Made by a program: the position numbers and the translations under genes | Notes under the pieces: generated by a model | Told to the model about the DNA's origin: nothing | What the model saw: only the letters and a program-made list of their open reading frames with translations | Databases searched by the model: none | Shown here: positions 48,339-56,831 of the stretch, piece by piece | Layout: the number at the start of each line of letters is the position of its first letter | Numbering within the stretch: the stretch's first letter is position 1 | From: Rhizobium sp. BG4 | GTDB taxonomy: Bacteria; Pseudomonadota; Alphaproteobacteria; Rhizobiales; Rhizobiaceae | NCBI RefSeq assembly: GCF_016864575.1 | Contig: NZ_CP044125.1 | Span: 434,001 to 498,000 of the forward strand | Length of the DNA: 64,000 nt | Direction: 5' to 3'

Positions 48339-48370
48339 GCGTCCGGCCATGGCCGGGCGCTTCTTTTTGT
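48339..48370 (+). terminator. terminator of the phytase-like gene
   Basis: A GC-rich hairpin (48339-48348 with 48351-48360, one G-T pair; the central bases form the loop) is followed by TTCTTTTTG. It starts 29 bp past the stop. Confidence 0.75.
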
Positions 48371-48456
48371 ATTGGGCGATATCATTGCGCTGCCGCCGGA
48401 ATCGCGTAGTGATGCGCGGGCATCCCGCGAAAATTGCTCTTTGCTTGGTCAAGACA

Positions 48457-48984
48457 ATGAAGTTGCAGAGGCTGATCGTCACCGGTGCAAATGGGACCGG
48501 CAAGAGCCACTTTGCCAGAGAGCTGGCGGCGGCACGTCCTGACATTCCCCTCATTTCCTATGATGCCATCAAACTTACCAGCGAGTGGAAACGCCGCCCG
48601 CAATCCGAAATCGCGGCAGCGCTTTCAGATGTCATTCAGGGCCGCAGCTGGATTCTGGAAGGCGGCCCAAGCCTGCTGCCTCAAGCCATCAAATACGCCG
48701 ACGGCGTCATGTGGCTAGATCCTCCTGAATGGCTGAGAGCCTGGCGCCTGTTTGCACGGCCCCTCCGCAATCTCGGAAAGACGCGACCGGAGCTTCCCGA
48801 TGGCAATGTCGATTGGCCGTGGCAGCAATACGGATTTGCGATACGAAGCCTGCGAAATCGCACCAGATTTCAAAGTGATATCACCGCTCAGCTCGCCGCC
48901 GCGAGCGCTTTGCGCGTCTGGCGCATCAGAAGCGCGACGGAGGGCGCGTCAGCGATTGCCGAATGGCGACGCACTGTGGCTTAG
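48457..48984 (+). CDS. P-loop NTPase (adenylate-kinase/topology-modulation type)
   Basis: A 175-residue protein with a Walker A motif near the N-terminus (GANGTGKSHFA, residues 10-20). It continues DIPLISYDAIKLTSEWKRR and a Trp-rich segment (VMWLDPPEWLRAWRLFARPLRN), as in small kinase-like proteins called topology modulators. The gene starts at ATG 48457; the frame continues upstream only through antiphase of the previous gene. The nucleotide substrate is unknown. Confidence 0.75.
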   Translation: MKLQRLIVTGANGTGKSHFARELAAARPDIPLISYDAIKLTSEWKRRPQSEIAAALSDVIQGRSWILEGGPSLLPQAIKYADGVMWLDPPEWLRAWRLFARPLRNLGKTRPELPDGNVDWPWQQYGFAIRSLRNRTRFQSDITAQLAAASALRVWRIRSATEGASAIAEWRRTVA

Positions 48985-49086
48985 GATCAGATAACGAGCG
49001 GCATCGAACCCGCATCTCCACGCGATCCATGTGATGACAGAGCCCCTCCCGGGCGATACCTTGCCCGCCAGCTCAAGGGTATCCTC

Positions 49087-49416
49087 ATGGCAAGGAAGCG
49101 CGATCGCGAGGTGAAGTCCTGGTACGAGGCCCCGGCGCCGGCGATCTGTCCGCTCTGCGGGCGCGTCGTGCCGGAGGATCAGCGTGACGAGCATCATCTG
49201 GTGCCGAAGAGCCGCGGCGGGCGTGAGACGCAGGTGCTGCACCGCATCTGCCACCGCCAGATCCATGCGCTGTTCTCGGAAGCGGAGCTGGAGAAATCCT
49301 ATCCGACGATCCCGCAGCTGCTGGAACATCCGGCCATCCGGAAATTCGTCGCCTGGGTGCGCAAGAAGCCGCCGGGCTTCTACGACGGGACGCGGAAAAG
49401 CGGTCTGCGGCGGTGA
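49087..49416 (+). CDS. HNH-type endonuclease domain protein
   Basis: A 109-residue protein with CPLCGR and an HNH core DEHHLVPKSRGGRETQVLHRICHRQIH (His-His, Asn replaced in part, His). Cys pairs at residues about 21-24 and the Cys near 54 fit a zinc-stabilised HNH fold. It has no partner domains, so it may be an orphan nuclease or part of a mobile remnant. ATG at 49087. Confidence 0.82.
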   Translation: MARKRDREVKSWYEAPAPAICPLCGRVVPEDQRDEHHLVPKSRGGRETQVLHRICHRQIHALFSEAELEKSYPTIPQLLEHPAIRKFVAWVRKKPPGFYDGTRKSGLRR

Positions 49417-49426
49417 TCGCGCGGCG

Positions 49427-49833
49427 TCACATCTTGACGCCCGGCAATGCCGCCGCCTGCCTGATCCATGCGGCAAACTGCGCCTCATCCATCGCGTCTG
49501 TCTCGCGGATATCGAGATAGCGGACCTCGGCCTGTTTCGATTGTCCGGGCGGGATGGGGTCGAGCAAGCCGCCCTGGAAGAAGGAGACCTTCACGTATTT
49601 CTCGAAGCAGTGGAGGCCCAGAAACCAGGTCTTCTCGCCTGCCCCATAAAGCGGCGAGTTCCATTTGACCGCCTTGCGCACGCCAGGAAGGGCCTGCTGC
49701 ACCAGCCGATCAATATTGCGGCAGACCTCCTGCTTCCAGCCGGGCACGGCGTCGATATAGGCCTGGACCGGAGCGTCGCCCTCCCCTTCGGCATCTGCGG
49801 GTTGCCGCCCGCCAGCAGTTTCGGCTTTTCCAA
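49427..49833 (-). pseudogene. DUF1801 protein (frameshifted)
   Basis: Restored, a 135-residue protein of the DUF1801 (YdhG-like) family, characterised by the block VRKAVKWNSPLYGAGEKTWFLGLHCFEKYVKVSFF. The N-terminal piece (LLAGGNPQMPKG) and the rest (DAPVQAYIDAVPGWKQEV) are in different frames, joined if one G is added to the run at 49783-49786 (CCCC on the plus strand). The start is TTG at 49833, with AAGGAGG upstream. The role is unknown. Confidence 0.72.
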
Positions 49834-49906
49834 CGGTGTCCTCCTTCCGTTTCAGTGAAGGAGCCTAGCAGAAGGCGGGCTCTCTGTCCGCCTTCTGCCG
49901 GCCGTG

Positions 49907-51096
49907 TCAGGCGGGCATCGGCTCGCGCTTGGCGAGCTTCAGGCCGAGAACCAGCGGAATGCCGACCGCATAGAGCGCCACGACCGAGAGCCAGATGGCG
50001 CCCGGCCAGGCATCGCGCACGACGAAATAGAAGCTCGAAAAGCCGAGCGGCGCGATGATCGAGGCAAGGCTGACGACGGAGGCGAGCACGCCCTGGAACT
50101 GGCCCTGCTGGTCTTCGCCGACCTGGCGGGTCGCCAGTGACTGCAGCGCGGGAACGCCGATGCCGCCGAGGGCAAAGAGCGGCATGATCGCAAAGATCAT
50201 CCAGCCCTCGGTCGCAAAGGCCATGACGGCAAGCGCGATACAGACGGCGCCGACGCCGGTGAGGATGGCCGTGCGCTCGCCGAGCAGCTTGACGGCAGGC
50301 CCCGGCAGGAAAGCCTGCGACAAGGTCTGGCAGATGCCGAAGGTGCCGAGCGAAAGCCCGATCCAGAGGCCGTTCCAGTGGAAGGCATCGCTGCCCCAGA
50401 GCGCCCAGCAGGTGCCGTAGGCTTCGCCGGTGCCGCTGAAGACAAAGAAGATCAGGATCACCGGCAACAGGCTCTTCATCGAGAAGATCCAGCGCAGCGG
50501 CCGCAACGGATTGAGCGCGGCAAGATCGATCCTCTCGCGGCTCGGCTTGCGCGTTTCCGGCAGCACGGCGAATGCCAGCAGGAGATTGGCAGCGTTCAGC
50601 ACTGCCGCGGCGATGAAGGGCAGCCGCAGCCAATAGTCCCGAGCGCGCCGCCAAGGACGGGGCCGATGATGAAACCGATGCCGAACATGGCGTTCAGCAG
50701 GCCGAAGCGTCTGGCGCGCATCTCGGGCGGCGAGATGTCGGTGACATAGGCGGTGGCGACGGAGACATTGGCGCTCGTCAGCCCGGCAATGGCGCGGCCG
50801 ATCAGAAGCATCCAGAGATTGGGAGCGAAGGCGAGTACCAGATAGTTGATGGCCGCTCCGCCAAGGGAGATCAGCAGAACCGGGCGGCGGCCGAGCCGGT
50901 CGCTCAGCGCACCGAGCACCGGCGCGAAGACGAACTGCATGGCCGCATAAAGCGCGGTCATGATGCCGATATACTGGGCCACCTTATCGGCATGGGTGAC
51001 CTCCTGCAGCAGCGAGGGGAGAATGGGGAAGATGAGGCCAATGCCGCCGGCATCGAGGACAATGGCGGTAAAGATAACAACAAGCGGTCTGTTCAT
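49907..51096 (-). pseudogene. MFS efflux transporter, TetA-like (frameshifted)
   Basis: Restored, a 396-residue, 12-helix transporter of the DHA1 group. The N-terminal half contains GALSDRLGRRPVLLISL, the classic motif A of the 2-3 loop, and GRAIAGLTSANVSVATAYV. The two frames meet at CCC 50638-50640: one added G gives GALGDYWLRLPFIAAAV, a normal loop into helix 7. The second half has the remaining six helices. It resembles TetA-type exporters, but tetracycline transport is unproven. No adjacent TetR regulator is seen. Confidence 0.8.
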
Positions 51097-51356
51097 GGCG
51101 CGATCCTATCGACGCAAACGCGCGGCGCGCACGCCGGGAGCTTGCGATTGGAGGCCTGACGAGGTCAGGCATTACAGGTTTGGGAAACGCTGGCCGAACC
51201 ATGCGCATAGCGGGCATGGCTGACTTGTACTCGGCCGCCTGGACGACAATTCGTCCACCTGTTTACTCACGCCGATGGCGGATCAAGGGAAGCAGCCGCT
51301 TTTCGCGACCGGGATGATGTACACCCGGCCGCGGGCCGCGGCAAGCCCTTCGCCAT

Positions 51357-51731
51357 TCAGTTGACCGCTTCGCCTTCGCGGAAGACGAGCTCGAGGAGGA
51401 TGCCGCCCGGCGTGCGGACGAAAAGGCGGCGCTCGCCGAGATCCGGCAGATCCATGGTGGAATAGGGTATGGCTGCGGTGTCGAGCTTCCGGCGATGGGC
51501 GTCATAGCCTTCCAGCCGGAAGCCGACATGGTCGATCGTCTCCGCATTGCGGCCAACGGCGGCGCCGCCACCCGGGATCAGGTGAACGACGGGTTCGCCG
51601 CCGCTATAGAGCCAGTAGCCGGGGAAGCCGAAATCGGGTCGGCTTCCCGTGGTCAGGCCGAGCAGGTCTTCGAGAAAACGCCTGGTCGCCTCCAGATCGG
51701 CAGTGCGTAGCGTAACGTGATCTATGAGCAT
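51357..51731 (-). CDS. VOC-family (glyoxalase-like) protein
   Basis: A 124-residue single vicinal-oxygen-chelate domain. It opens MLIDHVTLRTADLEATRRFL and closes with LFVRTPGGILLELVF, so the first metal His (position 5) and the last Glu (about 115) are seen, with a central His in ETIDHVGFRLEG. That is compatible with a metal site. The substrate is unknown. It lies 4 bp after the SDR gene and is probably in the same transcript. Confidence 0.87.
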   Translation of the reverse strand: MLIDHVTLRTADLEATRRFLEDLLGLTTGSRPDFGFPGYWLYSGGEPVVHLIPGGGAAVGRNAETIDHVGFRLEGYDAHRRKLDTAAIPYSTMDLPDLGERRLFVRTPGGILLELVFREGEAVN

Positions 51732-51735
51732 GGCA

Positions 51736-52449
51736 TCACCCGATCACGCCGCCGCCATCGACGCGGACGGTCGAGCCAGTTGCGAAAGGCGTCGTCATCA
51801 GGAACAAGACGGCATTGGCGATATCGGAAGGCTTGCCCACCGTCTTTGCCGGCAGCGAGCCCGCGACACGCTCGAACATCGCGTTGCGGTTCGTCTCGTC
51901 CATCTTCGACCAGAGCGGCGTATCTATCAGGCCTGGCGAGACGGTGTTGACACGCGCCGGGGAGAGTTCGAGCGCGAGGCCCCGGGCCAGCGATTCCAGC
52001 GCCGCATTGATGGCGCCCTGAAGCACAGAGGATGCCGAGGGGCGCTCGCTCAGAAAGCCGGAAATGAAGGTCAGCGAGCCGCGTTCGGCAAGCTTTGCTG
52101 CCCGGGCGATGCGATAGGCGCCCCAGAACTTGCTCTCCATGGCGCGCTTGGCGTCGTCGAGCGAAAGCTTGCGCACCGGGCCGGAGGGCGTTTGCGCCGC
52201 CGAGATGACGATGTGGTCCCATGCTTCGTTTGCCGCGAAGAAGGCGTCGATCCCGGCCTCATCGGCGGTGTCGATGGCGGCGGTGCGCACGCCCTGCCCG
52301 ATCCGGCTGGCGGCTTCGGCAAGCTTGTCTGCCGAGCGGGATGCGATCGTGACTGCGGCACCGGCGGCGGCGGCCTGCTCTGCAACGGCCAGACCGATAC
52401 CGGAACTGCCGCCGACCACGAGAACGCGTTGATTTGCAAGGGATGTCAT
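51736..52449 (-). CDS. SDR-family protein with altered catalytic site
   Basis: A 237-residue short-chain dehydrogenase fold. The nucleotide motif VGGSSGIG is at residues 12-19, and the substrate-region block SPGLIDTPLWSKM and the C-terminal VRVDGGGVIG are normal. The catalytic YxxxK is missing: the aligned segment reads SSVLQGAINAALESLARGLALEL, with Gln and Asn at the Tyr and Lys positions. So it may bind NAD(P)H without usual dehydrogenase action, or use other residues. ATG at 52449. Divergent from a LysR gene 119 bp away, which is its likely regulator. Confidence 0.87.
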   Translation of the reverse strand: MTSLANQRVLVVGGSSGIGLAVAEQAAAAGAAVTIASRSADKLAEAASRIGQGVRTAAIDTADEAGIDAFFAANEAWDHIVISAAQTPSGPVRKLSLDDAKRAMESKFWGAYRIARAAKLAERGSLTFISGFLSERPSASSVLQGAINAALESLARGLALELSPARVNTVSPGLIDTPLWSKMDETNRNAMFERVAGSLPAKTVGKPSDIANAVLFLMTTPFATGSTVRVDGGGVIG

Positions 52450-52568
52450 CTGCTGCTCTCCTCTTTGCGGCAACCGTGCCGCCGTTTCGATGAGGGGACA
52501 ATAGTCCGGCGCCTCTCTTGCCGGAACGGAGATTGTCGTCGACTGTCTCTTGCGATATTAGCAATAAT

Positions 52569-53468
52569 ATGAGCGACAATTTTCTCGACATGCTGGTCTT
52601 CGTGCGCGTCGTGCAGGCGGGAGGCCTCTCCGCTGCGGCACGCGAGCTGAACTTCTCGCTGACCGTCGTCAGCCGCAAGCTGTCTCGGCTTGAGGAGAGG
52701 CTCGGGGTGCGGCTGGTCAACCGGACGACGCGCTCGCTGGCGCTGACGGAAGAAGGCGCACGCTTCTACGAACGCTGCGTGCAGATCCTCGCCGAGATCG
52801 ACGATGCCGAGACGGAAGCGTCGAGCGGACGGGATACGGCAAGCGGGCTTCTCAAGGTCACGTCGACCTTTGCCTTCGGCTGCCGCTGGCTGGCGCCGAT
52901 CCTCAAGGAATTCCAGGAGGCGCATCCGGAGCTTCTGGTGCATCTCGATACCGATGACGGCGTCGTCAATATCGTCGAGGAAGGCTACGACCTTGCCGTG
53001 CGCTTCGGGGCGCTTTCGGATTCCAGCCTGATCGCCCGGCAGATCGCCCCGAACCGCCGCGTCATCTGCGCCTCCCCCACCTATCTCGACCGCCGCGGGC
53101 GGCCCACGGCGATCGACGACCTGCCCGGCCATGACGTGATCGCCTTCGGCGAGCCGCCCAACACGCACTGGGTCTTTGCCGACGGGCGCAGCGCGAATGT
53201 CCGGTCCAAGCTGACGACGAACAATGGCGAGCTCGCGCATCGCTGGGCACTAGCCGGCGCCGGGCTGGTGCTGAAATCGATCTGGGATGTGCGCGACGAT
53301 ATCGATAGCGGCAAACTCGAAATCGTGCTGCCGGAGGCGAGGCTCGCGGCAGCGCCGATCCACGTCGTCTTCCCTCACAGCCGCTTGGCGGCGGCGAAGG
53401 TCCGGCTGTGCATCGACTTCCTGTCGCAGCGGCTGCGCAAGACCGCCGTTGCCGAGACAGCGCTATGA
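52569..53468 (+). CDS. LysR-family transcriptional regulator
   Basis: A 299-residue LTTR. The N-terminal helix-turn-helix is MLVFVRVVQAGGLSAAARELNFSLTVVSRKLSRLEERLGVRL, followed by RTTRSLALTEEGARFYE. The C-terminal substrate-binding domain has two alpha/beta lobes. Divergent from the SDR-VOC pair with 119 bp between, the standard layout for a LysR regulator and its target; the effector may be a substrate of that pair. ATG at 52569. Confidence 0.92.
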   Translation: MSDNFLDMLVFVRVVQAGGLSAAARELNFSLTVVSRKLSRLEERLGVRLVNRTTRSLALTEEGARFYERCVQILAEIDDAETEASSGRDTASGLLKVTSTFAFGCRWLAPILKEFQEAHPELLVHLDTDDGVVNIVEEGYDLAVRFGALSDSSLIARQIAPNRRVICASPTYLDRRGRPTAIDDLPGHDVIAFGEPPNTHWVFADGRSANVRSKLTTNNGELAHRWALAGAGLVLKSIWDVRDDIDSGKLEIVLPEARLAAAPIHVVFPHSRLAAAKVRLCIDFLSQRLRKTAVAETAL

Positions 53469-53520
53469 CCAAGTGGCGGGCTCATGTAATGAGTTCAGCT
53501 CCAGATAGGGGAAAGCGCCG

Positions 53521-54441
53521 TTGAGCCAGCGAATTTCCGATTTCGACGCCAGCCTGCTGATGACATTCGACACGCTTCTGAAGGAGCCGAATGTCACGCG
53601 GGCGGCGGCGCGGCTGAACATCAGCCAGTCCGCCCTCTCCGCCCGCCTGAACCGGCTCCGGCATCTGCTCAACGATCCGCTGTTCATCCCCTCCGTCTCC
53701 GGCCGCGGAATGACGCCGACGCCTCATGCCGTCGCCCTTCAGCCGGAACTCACCCGGCTGCTGGAGCGCTTCGAGGATTTCGTCAACACCGCCCATCTCT
53801 TCGATCCGGCAACGAGCAAGCGGGTTTTCCGGATCGCCGCGACCGATAATCCCGCCGCCATCCTGGCGCCCGATCTCATTCCGCTGATCAAGGCGCATGC
53901 GCCCGAGGTCAGGATCGCCTTCACCCTGCCCGACAAATCGAAGATCGCCGGGCTGTTGGAACAGGGCGAAATCGATCTCTTCGTCGGCGCGGCGGAAGAC
54001 GGATCGAATGAGCTGATATCGAGCACGCTCTTCGAAGAGAAGTTCATGACCGCCCAGAGGCGCGGCCATCCCAGGGGAATGCGGGAGCTGACGCTCGACG
54101 AATTCTGTGCCCTCGACCATATGCTGATCTCCACCAGCGGCGGGCATTTCACCGGCATGATCGACAATGCGCTGGCCGAGACCGGCCGCGAGCGGCGGGT
54201 GTCCGTATCGGTGCAGAGCTATGCGATGGCGCCGCTGGTGCTGGCGAGCACCGACTGCATCTGCACATTGCCGCTTCGCTTCCTGCAGCGCTTCACCGAT
54301 ACGCTCGATCTGTTCGAGCCGCCGGTGGCGCTCTCGCCGTTCAGCATCAATCTGTTCTGGCACCCGCGCATGCGCGCCGATCCGGCGCATAGCTGGCTCA
54401 GGAAGATGGTGATGAGCGCCTCACGGCCAGCCAAGAGCTGA
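53521..54441 (+). CDS. LysR-family transcriptional regulator
   Basis: A 306-residue LTTR with helix-turn-helix DTLLKEPNVTRAAARLNISQSALSARLNRLRHLLNDPLFI and a C-terminal effector-binding domain. It belongs to the NodD/PnbR-like branch by its opening (ISDFDASLLMTFDTLL), but no symbiosis genes are near. The start is TTG at 53521, with GGGGAAAG upstream. It is 52 bp after the previous LysR gene and 133 bp before a GST gene, a possible target. Confidence 0.9.
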   Translation: MSQRISDFDASLLMTFDTLLKEPNVTRAAARLNISQSALSARLNRLRHLLNDPLFIPSVSGRGMTPTPHAVALQPELTRLLERFEDFVNTAHLFDPATSKRVFRIAATDNPAAILAPDLIPLIKAHAPEVRIAFTLPDKSKIAGLLEQGEIDLFVGAAEDGSNELISSTLFEEKFMTAQRRGHPRGMRELTLDEFCALDHMLISTSGGHFTGMIDNALAETGRERRVSVSVQSYAMAPLVLASTDCICTLPLRFLQRFTDTLDLFEPPVALSPFSINLFWHPRMRADPAHSWLRKMVMSASRPAKS

Positions 54442-54574
54442 ACCCGGCGGCAGGCGGAGATATCGATCGGCGCGCTAGGTGCGATCCACAGGATCGATTG
54501 GTCAACATACTCACGCATCGGCATGGTCGCGGCACGCCTTCCCCTCGCGAAGGCCGCGACAAAGGATATAGCCG

Positions 54575-55252
54575 ATGCTTGATTTCTATTTTCACGCGAC
54601 ACCGAACTCAATGAAAGTGGCGGTGCTGCTGCACGAACTCGACCTCGCCTTCAAGGTTCACCCGATCGATATCTTCAAGGGCGAGCAGCACGCACCCGAG
54701 TTCCTGAAGATCAATCCCAACGGCAAGGTGCCTGCCCTCAGCGATGACGGCGTGACGGTCTTCGATTCCCACGCCATCCTAATCTATCTCGCCGGGAAGC
54801 ATGGGCGCTTCATCCCTGCCGGTGCCGTCGAGAAGGCGGCGATGCTGTCCTGGCTGCAGCTGGTGGCGACCGGCCTCTCGCCGTTCTCGGGACAGGCGAT
54901 CCACTTCCTGCACTATGCGCCGGAGGATATCCCCTATGCGAAGAACCGCTACGTGAAGGAGCTGGAGCGTCACTACCGGGTGCTCGACCAGCGCCTCGGC
55001 GCATCACCCTGGCTGGCGGGAGCCGAATACAGCATTGCCGACATGGCGCTGTGGGGCTGGGCGGCGTCTGCCGGCTATGTGTTCGGCGAGAAAGGCTTGG
55101 ACGACTATCCCAACGTCGCCCGCTTCATGCAGACGATGGCGGAGCGGCCTGCCGTCCAGCGCGCCCTGCTGCTGAAGCAGGAGCATACGTTCAAGCACAC
55201 GCTCGACGAGGAAACGCGCAAGGCGCTGTTCCCGCAGAACGCCGCCGCCTAA
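54575..55252 (+). CDS. glutathione S-transferase
   Basis: A 225-residue cytosolic GST. The N-terminal thioredoxin-like domain has PNSMKVAVLLHELDLAFKVHPIDIFKGEQHAPEFLKINPNGKVPAL, with DSHAILIYLAGK. The C-terminal all-helical domain has AEYSIADMALWGW. It resembles the disulfide-bond oxidoreductase-like/YghU-YfcG GSTs. RBS AAAGGATA lies before ATG 54575. Likely role is glutathione-dependent detoxification; the substrate is unknown. Confidence 0.9.
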   Translation: MLDFYFHATPNSMKVAVLLHELDLAFKVHPIDIFKGEQHAPEFLKINPNGKVPALSDDGVTVFDSHAILIYLAGKHGRFIPAGAVEKAAMLSWLQLVATGLSPFSGQAIHFLHYAPEDIPYAKNRYVKELERHYRVLDQRLGASPWLAGAEYSIADMALWGWAASAGYVFGEKGLDDYPNVARFMQTMAERPAVQRALLLKQEHTFKHTLDEETRKALFPQNAAA

Positions 55253-55264
55253 CTGAGACAAACG

Positions 55265-55290
55265 GGAATGCGGCCGGAAGACCGCATTCC
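55265..55290. terminator. hairpin terminator between GST and ppx
   Basis: A perfect 9-bp stem (55265-55273 with 55282-55290) and an 8-base loop lie between two converging genes. No long T run is present. Confidence 0.6.
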
Positions 55291-55297
55291 CTGAGAC

Positions 55298-56821
55298 TTA
55301 TTCGAAAACGAAGGCGAGGCGCTTGTTGGTGAGCTTCGCAAGCTGCTGCAGGCGGCCGTCGAGGCGTTCGCCGGTGAAGTCGTGATATTCGTGCGGCACG
55401 ACGAGCTCGATGTCGATATCGGGCTGCGCCGACTTGCGGAAATGCAGGTTCTTCACCAAGCCCGGCATCGATGCCGAGAACAGGTAGACGACGCGCAGCA
55501 TGCCGCCCAGGAGCTTGGCGCGGTCGACGAATTGCGGGCCGGCGATGGTCGCCAGCGGCGCCGTCGAGCCGTCGTCGTGCAGCCCCTCGAAGCGGTAGTA
55601 ATTGGTCAGCGCGATGAAGGCGCGGCCCGGGTGGCTGATACCGACGAAGGACGAGTGGGCAATCAGGTTCAGCGCCTGCAGGCCGCGATAATCAGGATGC
55701 GCGCGCCAGCTGATATCGGCGAGCAGGCAGGCAGCCTGGCGGTAGCGGGATTCTTCCTCGGTCTCGGTGATGCCGAAACAGGGCATCATCCGGCCGGTCC
55801 ATTCGGCCAGTTCGCGCGCATGCTCGGGTGAACGGGCACGCAGGATCGCGAGTTCACCGGCAGCGGCCAGCAGCGGATCGGCGCGGCGCTCGCCTTCCGA
55901 CAGCAGCGAATAGAGATAGCCTTCGCGAACGCCCTGCGCCGAGAAGGAAATGATCGAGGGCTTCATGGCGCTCAACACTTCCTTCATGGCGACGGCGCCG
56001 AAGGGAAGCAGTGCGCGGCGATGCTTGGAGACCGCCTGGAAGGCTGGGTCCTTGCTGTCTCTTGCGACTTCGACCTGATCGAGGAACTGCATCATGCTGT
56101 CGAGCGTGACTTCGTAGCCCTGCATCATGTGCAGCGGATACTGGGTCATCTCCATGTGCAGCTTGGCGATGTTTCGCCAGGTGCCGCCGACGGCATAGAA
56201 GGTGCGGCCGGTGCCCTTCCCCAGGATCTTCGTGGCGCTGCGCACATGCTTGCGGGCAAAGCTGCGGGCCTTGTCGAGCGAGCCGCCGGCATATTCCGAC
56301 AGGCGCAGGCCGCCAAGCGGCAGCGTGATGCCGGTGCCGATCTCGCGTTCCCTGATATCGATGAGCTCGAGCGAGCCGCCGCCGAGGTCGCCGGCGATAC
56401 CATCGGGATGGAAAAAGCCACTGACGATGCCGAGGGCGGAAAACTTTGCTTCTTCCTCGCCCGAGAGCACGCGGACCTTGCGCTTCAGGATGGTCTCGGC
56501 CTTGTGGATGAAATCCGGGCCGTTGGAGGCTTCGCGTGCGGCAGCGGTCGCGAGCACATACATGGTCGCGGCGCGGGCCTGATCGGACAGGGCCTTGAAA
56601 CGGTGGAGAGCTGTCAGCGCCCGGTTGACGCTGTCCTCGTCCATCTTGCCGGTCAGCGCGATGCCTTTGCCGAGGCCACACAGAACCTTTTCGTTGAAAA
56701 GGATCGCAGGCGAGCGCGACATACCTTCATAGATGACCACGCGGATCGAGTTCGACCCGATATCGACGACGGAGACCGGGGCAATCCCTGGCAGGCGCCC
56801 CTGGGCTTCTGATTCAACCAT
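55298..56821 (-). CDS. ppx: exopolyphosphatase (Ppx/GppA)
   Basis: A 507-residue ASKHA-fold enzyme that splits phosphate from polyphosphate. It has VVDIGSNSIRVVIYEG, GEEEAKFSALGI, and GDLGGGSLELIDI, with the acidic catalytic residue in the GEEEA segment. The C-terminal part (after about 320) is helical. ATG at 56821 begins MVESEAQ; a start 15 codons upstream lies inside the ppk end and is unlikely. It follows ppk by 10 bp, so the synthesis and breakdown enzymes share a transcript. Confidence 0.94.
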   Translation of the reverse strand: MVESEAQGRLPGIAPVSVVDIGSNSIRVVIYEGMSRSPAILFNEKVLCGLGKGIALTGKMDEDSVNRALTALHRFKALSDQARAATMYVLATAAAREASNGPDFIHKAETILKRKVRVLSGEEEAKFSALGIVSGFFHPDGIAGDLGGGSLELIDIREREIGTGITLPLGGLRLSEYAGGSLDKARSFARKHVRSATKILGKGTGRTFYAVGGTWRNIAKLHMEMTQYPLHMMQGYEVTLDSMMQFLDQVEVARDSKDPAFQAVSKHRRALLPFGAVAMKEVLSAMKPSIISFSAQGVREGYLYSLLSEGERRADPLLAAAGELAILRARSPEHARELAEWTGRMMPCFGITETEEESRYRQAACLLADISWRAHPDYRGLQALNLIAHSSFVGISHPGRAFIALTNYYRFEGLHDDGSTAPLATIAGPQFVDRAKLLGGMLRVVYLFSASMPGLVKNLHFRKSAQPDIDIELVVPHEYHDFTGERLDGRLQQLAKLTNKRLAFVFE

Positions 56822-56831
56822 GCAGGTCCAG

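Noticed and set aside
53521..54441. LysR gene as NodD
   Set aside because: The opening resembles the NodD branch, but no nod genes or nod-box-like site were seen nearby, and many non-symbiotic LysR proteins share this start.
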